A stretch of DNA of 64,000 bases from Paenibacillus sp. JDR-2 (GTDB lineage: Bacteria; Bacillota; Bacilli; Paenibacillales; Paenibacillaceae), in contig NC_012914.1 of NCBI RefSeq assembly GCF_000023585.1, positions 1,078,001-1,142,000 on the forward strand. Reading direction: 5' to 3'. The notes under the pieces were generated by a model. The model was given only the letters and a program-made list of their open reading frames with translations, did not search any database and was not told the DNA's origin. A program made the position numbers and the translations under genes. Each line of letters begins with the position of its first letter. Within the stretch, counting starts at the first letter, position 1. Below are positions 58,949-64,000 of this stretch, one piece after another.

Positions 58949-60754
58949 ATGGTATGGAACTGGTTTATACGGAAAAGCAGCGTGCAGAATAAGTTTCTGA
59001 TCGCTTCGCTGGTGCTGATCATTATACCGCTGGGACTGTTCGGGATAATCTCGCTGCAAATCTCGAAGGACTCCATTACCTCGCAGGTAAGCCAGTCGAA
59101 CCTGAAGATGCTGGGGCAGATTGCGGATAAAACCGACCGGATGCTGGATGACATTATCGCGGTGTCGAACCAGTTCTTCCTCAGTACCGAGGTGAACCAC
59201 GCGTTTACGCAAGCCTTTGATCCAAGCAGCTACGAATATGCCATGCAGAGGGCTTCCTTCGATCAGATGTTTTCCAATTCCATTTATTCGTTTAACCGGA
59301 TCAGCTTTCAAGTGCTGCTGAGAGGGCTTAACGGCTTTGAATTCCCGGGCAGCGGCATGGAGGAGACGTTGTCTCAGCCGGTCGGCTCGTATTCGGACAA
59401 GGAGTGGTACCGCGCCGCCGTCTACGGTCAGGGTCAGATTATCTGGGTAACCGAGCCGATGCCGGAGCTGACGGGAGTAGACCGGGGGGCAGCATTTTAC
59501 GGCGTACGGATCAGCAAACGGTTTGAAAGCGGTTCACCTACGGGTATTGTAGCGGTCAGCGTCGACGAAAGCTCGATTAACGACTTATATAGCAGCGCGC
59601 TGGATAAAGCGCAGGAGATCGAGATCGTAGACGCAAACGGGAGGATCATCTCCTCCGGCCATAAAGACCAGATTCGTCAGTCGCTGGCCGACCGGCCGTA
59701 TTATTATAAAATCCGGGATTACGATTCCGGTTATTTCAGGGCTGAGGAAGGCGGGAAGGAGCAGCTTATCTCTTTCCAGACGATTGGCAAGACGAATTGG
59801 AAGCTGATTTCGTACACCCCTACGGCGACGGTATTGTCCAGCATCAACCAGCTCCAGAAGATCGTTATTCTGGTATTTGCGGGTGTCGTGCTGCTTGCGT
59901 ATGCGGCCTCTTATTTTATGGCAAGGCGTCTTGCCGTGCCGATCAAGAGATTGTATAACCATTTTGGACGGGTGGAGCTTGGCGATTTGTCGGTCCGTCT
60001 TCCCGTTAACTCGGAGGATGAGATTGGGCATTTGACGAGAAAGTTCAACCGCATGCTCGAACGGATTCAGGAGCTGCTGGAAAATATCCAGCTGGAGCAG
60101 GAACGCAAAAGACATGCGGAGCTCCAGGCGCTGCAGTCGCAGATCAACCCGCATTTCCTGTACAATACGCTTGCTTCGATCCGTTTCATGCTTGTAAAGC
60201 ATAAGCCGGAGACGATTGATTCGGTTATCGTAGCGCTGGTGAAGCTGCTGAAGCAATCGATTTCGAAGCAGGACGAGCTTATTCCGATCGGGGAGGAGCT
60301 CGAGATGGTCCGGAATTATTTATACATTCAGCAAATAAGGCAAGGAGACCGGATGGAAGTCCGGTACGAGCTCGAAGAGGAGCTTTACGAATACAAGACC
60401 ATCAAGCTTATTTTGCAGCCGCTGATCGAGAATGCGATATTCCATGGCCTGGAACGCAAGGGAGAGGGACTGCGGCGGCTGGTCGTGAGAGGGTATATGG
60501 AACGAACCGATATTTGTTTTGAGATCGAGGATAACGGGGTCGGGATGGATCTTGGGGATATGGAATCCAAGTCAGCGGGAGAGCAAGACGGAAAGCTGGT
60601 TCACCGCGGAGGCTACCGGAACGTTCACGAACGGCTTCAGCTTAATTTTGGCGAGAATTATGGAATCAGCATGCAATCGCAAGCCGGGGCGGGAACGACG
60701 GTCCTCGTCCGGATACCCGCTATACACAAATGGGAGGAGGTGCGGACAAGATGA
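58949..60754 (+). CDS. YesM-like sensor histidine kinase (second pair of the glucan locus)
   Basis: 601 residues: TM1 at about 16-37, an extracellular Cache-like sensing region, TM2 at about 298-320, HAMP, His_kinase domain with QINPHFLYNTL (phospho-acceptor H402), and HATPase with IENAIFHGL and EDNGVGM. ATG 58949 chosen on GGGGGAG about 9 nt upstream; an ATG 18 bp earlier lacks a site. Its stop overlaps the regulator start (ATGA). Confidence 0.93.
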   Translation: MVWNWFIRKSSVQNKFLIASLVLIIIPLGLFGIISLQISKDSITSQVSQSNLKMLGQIADKTDRMLDDIIAVSNQFFLSTEVNHAFTQAFDPSSYEYAMQRASFDQMFSNSIYSFNRISFQVLLRGLNGFEFPGSGMEETLSQPVGSYSDKEWYRAAVYGQGQIIWVTEPMPELTGVDRGAAFYGVRISKRFESGSPTGIVAVSVDESSINDLYSSALDKAQEIEIVDANGRIISSGHKDQIRQSLADRPYYYKIRDYDSGYFRAEEGGKEQLISFQTIGKTNWKLISYTPTATVLSSINQLQKIVILVFAGVVLLAYAASYFMARRLAVPIKRLYNHFGRVELGDLSVRLPVNSEDEIGHLTRKFNRMLERIQELLENIQLEQERKRHAELQALQSQINPHFLYNTLASIRFMLVKHKPETIDSVIVALVKLLKQSISKQDELIPIGEELEMVRNYLYIQQIRQGDRMEVRYELEEELYEYKTIKLILQPLIENAIFHGLERKGEGLRRLVVRGYMERTDICFEIEDNGVGMDLGDMESKSAGEQDGKLVHRGGYRNVHERLQLNFGENYGISMQSQAGAGTTVLVRIPAIHKWEEVRTR

Positions 60755-62370
60755 ATATTCTCATTGTGGATGATGAACCGATGATCAGGGAATGGTTCCA
60801 GATGACGGTGGAGCGGACGGGCGGCGATTACCGGATAGCGGGCGAAGCCTCAAACGGCGAGGATGCTTTAACCTTTTGCCGGGCCAACCCGGTTGATCTT
60901 GTCGTTACGGATATAAAAATGCCGGGAATGAACGGAATTGACCTGATTAAGGCTCTAAAAGAAGAAATGCCGCATATCCGCTCTGTCGTCTTCAGCTCGT
61001 ACAGCGAGTTCCAATTCGCGGCGGAAGCGCTGAAGTTTGGGGCAAGCGAATATATTTTGAAGGCGGAAATTACGCTGGCCGGATTGGAAGAGATTTTGCA
61101 GAAGATCAAGAAGGATATTGACCTGGATCAACGGGCGGCCAGTGAGATAAACGCGCTTAGATACAGCTTGAACGAAAGTCAGATTACGCTGCGCAATGCT
61201 TATTTCCGCGAACTCTTGGAGGGAGGAAGGGAGGCAGCGAATGGATTCGCCGAGAGATTGGAGCGCCTGCATATTGGGTTGTCCGAGAAGCATCTTGCCT
61301 TGCTTGTTGTGGGAATTGTACAAGGCCCGGAGCCGCTGCGGATCCGGGAGGAAGGGCTGCTGCAAAACGCGGTCATTAACATTCTGGACGAGACGCTGCA
61401 TCATGAGCTGGGGAACGGCTGCTCCTTCCTCTACAAGCCTAATCTATATATCATGCTTTGCAATTCGGTTCACACGGGATTAAAGTCGCAGCGCGAATCG
61501 CTGCTTGTGCTGGCAAGCCGGGCAAGCGAGCATTTGCAGCGGTTTGTCGGGGCCAATGCCGTGATCGGAATCAGCCATATGTACAGCAGGCTGTCTTATT
61601 TGCCGGAGCAGCTGTCCGAAGCGCTTGCGGCAGCGGACCGTCATTTATTTTACGGCGATCCCGGCATTGCCTGGTATGAAGACAACGGCAGCGCAGCCAG
61701 CGCGTCCTACAACAGCACCGGCTCTGGCTGGACGTCAGCCTTTCAAGGCTATTTGGAAAACGGGCTGACGGCTAGAGCCGGCTCATTTCTCGAGAAGATC
61801 ATGGACGAGATGGAGACGGAGAGGCAGTTGTCCGCCAAGCAGGCCAGGTCGCTGCTGCTGGAGCTGATCTATATCGCGGTTAACCGCGGCCGAACGGTAG
61901 GCGTTCCGACGGAACAACTGGAGAACCTCTATATTGACGCCCATGTGGAGGTACAGCGGTATGCAACGTTCCGCGAGTTGTCCGGCTGGGCGAGAAGCGT
62001 TTTTCACCAGATCATGGACCGGATCAGCGCGCGGCGTCCGCAATATGGGGAAGCGGTTGAGCGGGCATGCGAATATATTACGCTGCATTATGCGGAAGAT
62101 CTGATGCTGCAGGACATCGCGGACCATGTTCATCTGAGCCGGACGTACATCAGTGAATTGTTCAAGAAAGAAACGGGCATGAATTATAACGAGTACCTGA
62201 TGCAGGTGCGGATGGAAAAAGCCAAGGAGCTACTGAAACGGCAGACGCTGAAGGTTGCCGATGCCGCGGCGCTTGTCGGTTATTCGAATACAAGCTATTT
62301 CATCAAGCTGTTTAAGAACTACACGGGCTTGTCCCCGTCCGAATATATGGAGCAGCAGCGAAGCGTCTAA
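60751..62370 (+). CDS. YesN-like response regulator, REC + AraC-type HTH
   Basis: 539 residues: receiver domain with D7/D8 and phospho-acceptor D54 (TDIKMPGMNG), linker, AraC double HTH at about 435-539 (LMLQDIADHVHLSRTYISELFKKETG, ending SPSEYMEQQ). The ATG at 60751 has GGAGGAGG upstream and opens directly into the receiver fold. Partner of the kinase at 58949; the binding protein at 62606 is its likely target. Confidence 0.93.
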   Translation: MNILIVDDEPMIREWFQMTVERTGGDYRIAGEASNGEDALTFCRANPVDLVVTDIKMPGMNGIDLIKALKEEMPHIRSVVFSSYSEFQFAAEALKFGASEYILKAEITLAGLEEILQKIKKDIDLDQRAASEINALRYSLNESQITLRNAYFRELLEGGREAANGFAERLERLHIGLSEKHLALLVVGIVQGPEPLRIREEGLLQNAVINILDETLHHELGNGCSFLYKPNLYIMLCNSVHTGLKSQRESLLVLASRASEHLQRFVGANAVIGISHMYSRLSYLPEQLSEALAAADRHLFYGDPGIAWYEDNGSAASASYNSTGSGWTSAFQGYLENGLTARAGSFLEKIMDEMETERQLSAKQARSLLLELIYIAVNRGRTVGVPTEQLENLYIDAHVEVQRYATFRELSGWARSVFHQIMDRISARRPQYGEAVERACEYITLHYAEDLMLQDIADHVHLSRTYISELFKKETGMNYNEYLMQVRMEKAKELLKRQTLKVADAAALVGYSNTSYFIKLFKNYTGLSPSEYMEQQRSV

Positions 62371-62387
62371 ATAAATACCGATCCTGC

Positions 62388-62417
62388 AAACATCGCGATA
62401 ACGCGGTGTTTTTTTAT
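62388..62417 (+). terminator. Rho-independent terminator
   Basis: AAACATCGCG, loop ATAAA-like, CGCGGTGTTT with one G-U pair, then a T run. Ends the kinase-regulator operon. Confidence 0.85.
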
Positions 62418-62605
62418 GAATTCCAAGAATAACCGAACAGAGTAGTATGGAATCCGAATATTTTGCTAGTCCCTTAAGGCAGAGGAGCAAGGCAGCTCTT
62501 TATTCCTGTACTTTTGTGCTGAAAGACCGGAATATGGCGTCACTGGGGGGCTCTGCAATTCTTTATACTTCACAGTAGATTCAACAAAGGGAGGTCATAG
62601 GAGAT

Positions 62606-63916
62606 ATGAAAAGAAGAAAAAGCATCATGACGGCGCTATGCGTGACGGTGCTGGCCAGCGTTGCGCTAACCGCATGCGGCAGCAACTCCACCGAGCAGCT
62701 GAACCCTAAGGACAACGGTTCTTCCGGCGGCAGCAAGACGCTGACATTCTGGCGGGCAGGCACGGACGCGCCGGAGAAAGCGTATTGGACGCGCGTTATT
62801 CAGGAGTTTGAAGCCAGCCATCCGGGCGTGAAGGTGAACTACAGCGAGGTTCCGTTCGGCAACGATATGGAAACAAAGCTGAATGCCGCTTATGCCAGCG
62901 GTACCGCGCCGGATGTGCTGTCCTATACACTGGCATCGGTTGCCCAGCGGGCAAACCTTGGCCAATATGAACCGCTTGACGCTTATACGGACAAGTGGGA
63001 TGGCAAAAGCGACATGATGGAAAGCGTGCTGAACACCGGCACGTATAAAGGCAAGGTTTACGGCCTTGGTTTTATTCCCGACCCTCGCGTACTGTTATGG
63101 CGCAAAGACCTGTTCGAAGCGGCGGGACTTGATCCCGAGAAGCCGCCGGCAAGCTGGGAAGAGCTTGCGAAGGATGCGGAACTGTTGACGAAGAAAGACG
63201 GCAATACAACGGTGATGGCGGGTCTCGCTATTCCGACGGCTAACGCCTGGACCTTCTGGCAGTCGTTTGTCCTGCAGAACGGCGGCAAAATCATCGATGC
63301 GGATAAGAACGAGCCGCTCTTTGATTCTCCGGAATCGATTGAAGCAACGCAGTATATCGTGGATCTGGTGAAAAAAGGCGTAACGATTCCGAACGACTCG
63401 GCGAAATCCAACGAGAATCTGTTCCCGAACGGCAAAGCCGCAATCGCGTATGACAGCCCGGCTGCCTACGTCAACACGCAGAAGGATCATCCGGAGCTGG
63501 CCGGCAAAATCGGCGTATCCGGTCCAATCGAGCGCAAAACAAAAGCAACCTTCGCCGGTATGCGCCTGCTCTTCATGAGCTCGCAAAGCAAGCAGAAGGA
63601 TCTGGCGTTTGAATTCATGCAAACCGTCATGTCCAAGGAAGAGACCTGGAACCGTTACAAGGAGCTTGGCACGCCGGTTGTCCTGAACTCGCTCAAGGAT
63701 GATTACATTAAAGACAAACCGGAAATGAACCAGGCGGTATTTGACGCGGTATCCTACGGGGAAGGCGCCGCAAAGGTTACTTACTCCAGCAAGATGTACG
63801 AGATCATCAGCCAGCATCTTGAAGCAGCCTTCTACAACACGAAAACAGCGGAGCAAGCGATGAAGGATGCGGCCGCAGAGCTGAAAAAAGAGCTTCCAAA
63901 CCTGATTACCAACTAA
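62606..63916 (+). CDS. ABC solute-binding lipoprotein, MalE/UgpB-like (CUT1 family)
   Basis: 436 residues, shorter than the other binding proteins here and of a different subgroup. Lipobox LTAC (Cys near 23), short Ser/Gly tether, then the MalE-type start TLTFWRAGTDAPEKAYWTRVIQEFEASHPGVKVNY and conserved APDVLSYTLAS. It follows the second two-component pair by 235 bp. CUT1 permeases would be expected just beyond the window. Its substrate is probably a sugar or oligosaccharide. Confidence 0.92.
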   Translation: MKRRKSIMTALCVTVLASVALTACGSNSTEQLNPKDNGSSGGSKTLTFWRAGTDAPEKAYWTRVIQEFEASHPGVKVNYSEVPFGNDMETKLNAAYASGTAPDVLSYTLASVAQRANLGQYEPLDAYTDKWDGKSDMMESVLNTGTYKGKVYGLGFIPDPRVLLWRKDLFEAAGLDPEKPPASWEELAKDAELLTKKDGNTTVMAGLAIPTANAWTFWQSFVLQNGGKIIDADKNEPLFDSPESIEATQYIVDLVKKGVTIPNDSAKSNENLFPNGKAAIAYDSPAAYVNTQKDHPELAGKIGVSGPIERKTKATFAGMRLLFMSSQSKQKDLAFEFMQTVMSKEETWNRYKELGTPVVLNSLKDDYIKDKPEMNQAVFDAVSYGEGAAKVTYSSKMYEIISQHLEAAFYNTKTAEQAMKDAAAELKKELPNLITN

Positions 63917-63940
63917 TTGGCATCCATTTAGCTTATGATA

Positions 63941-63977
63941 GGCGCCTGCTGCTGCAAGAAGGGCAGGCGCCTTTTTT
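63941..63977 (+). terminator. Rho-independent terminator
   Basis: GGCGCCTGC and GCAGGCGCC around a 13-nt loop, then a T run. It suggests the binding protein is transcribed largely alone, or that any permeases downstream receive attenuated read-through. Confidence 0.85.
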
Positions 63978-64000
63978 AAAGGATTTTTCTTAATGAAGGA

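Noticed and set aside
1-64000. rRNA, tRNA, prophage or insertion-sequence transposase genes
   Set aside because: None was recognised on either strand by reading the translated frames and looking for typical tRNA 3' ends; a dedicated tRNA scan could not be run.

Overview
The window looks like chromosomal DNA of a Paenibacillus or a close relative, a spore-forming, polysaccharide-degrading member of the Bacillales. The reasons are a spore germination operon, a bacillithiol-type deacetylase, an S-layer-anchored glucanase, many AGGAGG ribosome sites with frequent TTG/GTG starts, and repeated sets of two-component systems (YesM/YesN type) next to ABC sugar importers (LplB/LplC permeases plus large lipoprotein binding proteins) without ATPase genes. 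Genus is an inference; no rRNA or other marker is present.

Layout. (1) 1-8.84 kb: response regulator, histidine kinase and solute-binding lipoprotein in one operon, then two permeases and a second, paralogous binding protein. Both operons start with the same 19-bp motif at the same distance from the -10 box. (2) 8.8-17.7 kb: an intergenic repeat, a histidine phosphatase, an AI-2E family transporter, a five-gene spore germination operon (B-A-B-C plus a small two-TM protein) with a sigma-G-like promoter, and a LysM/L,D-transpeptidase. (3) 17.7-21.4 kb: MFS exporter with a divergent AraC regulator, a MerR-thioredoxin operon with a textbook MerR promoter, and an ankyrin protein. (4) 21.4-29.8 kb: a third ABC importer on the minus strand, a membrane-bound AraC regulator and a beta-helix protein. 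(5) 29.8-38.7 kb: MarR-MFS-flavodoxin operon; a HisRS-like gene behind a His/Tyr leader peptide and attenuator-like hairpins; an XRE-methyltransferase fusion; GNAT; yojF-bshB2; transglutaminase-like and DUF1801 proteins. (6) 38.7-43.5 kb: a five-gene catabolic operon (amidohydrolase, SelA-like PLP enzyme, KDGP-type aldolase, sugar kinase, GntR regulator) with two palindromic operators. (7) 43.5-46.1 kb: small accessory genes, then about 700 bp of non-coding DNA full of hairpins and repeats. (8) 46.1-64 kb: a beta-glucan locus with two two-component systems, permeases, an SLH-GH16-CBM protein, a lichenase and two binding proteins.

How it works together: in regions 1 and 8, glucans or oligosaccharides would be cut outside the cell, captured by lipoproteins and imported through LplB/LplC-type permeases powered by an ATPase encoded elsewhere, while YesM/YesN pairs sense the substrate and activate the operons. 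The most unusual signals are the two related structured elements at about 45.73-46.07 and 58.63-58.88 kb, whose inner stems differ in sequence but remain paired; the leader peptide before the HisRS-like gene; and a four-module repeat of about 190 bp present at 8.88 and 34.57 kb.
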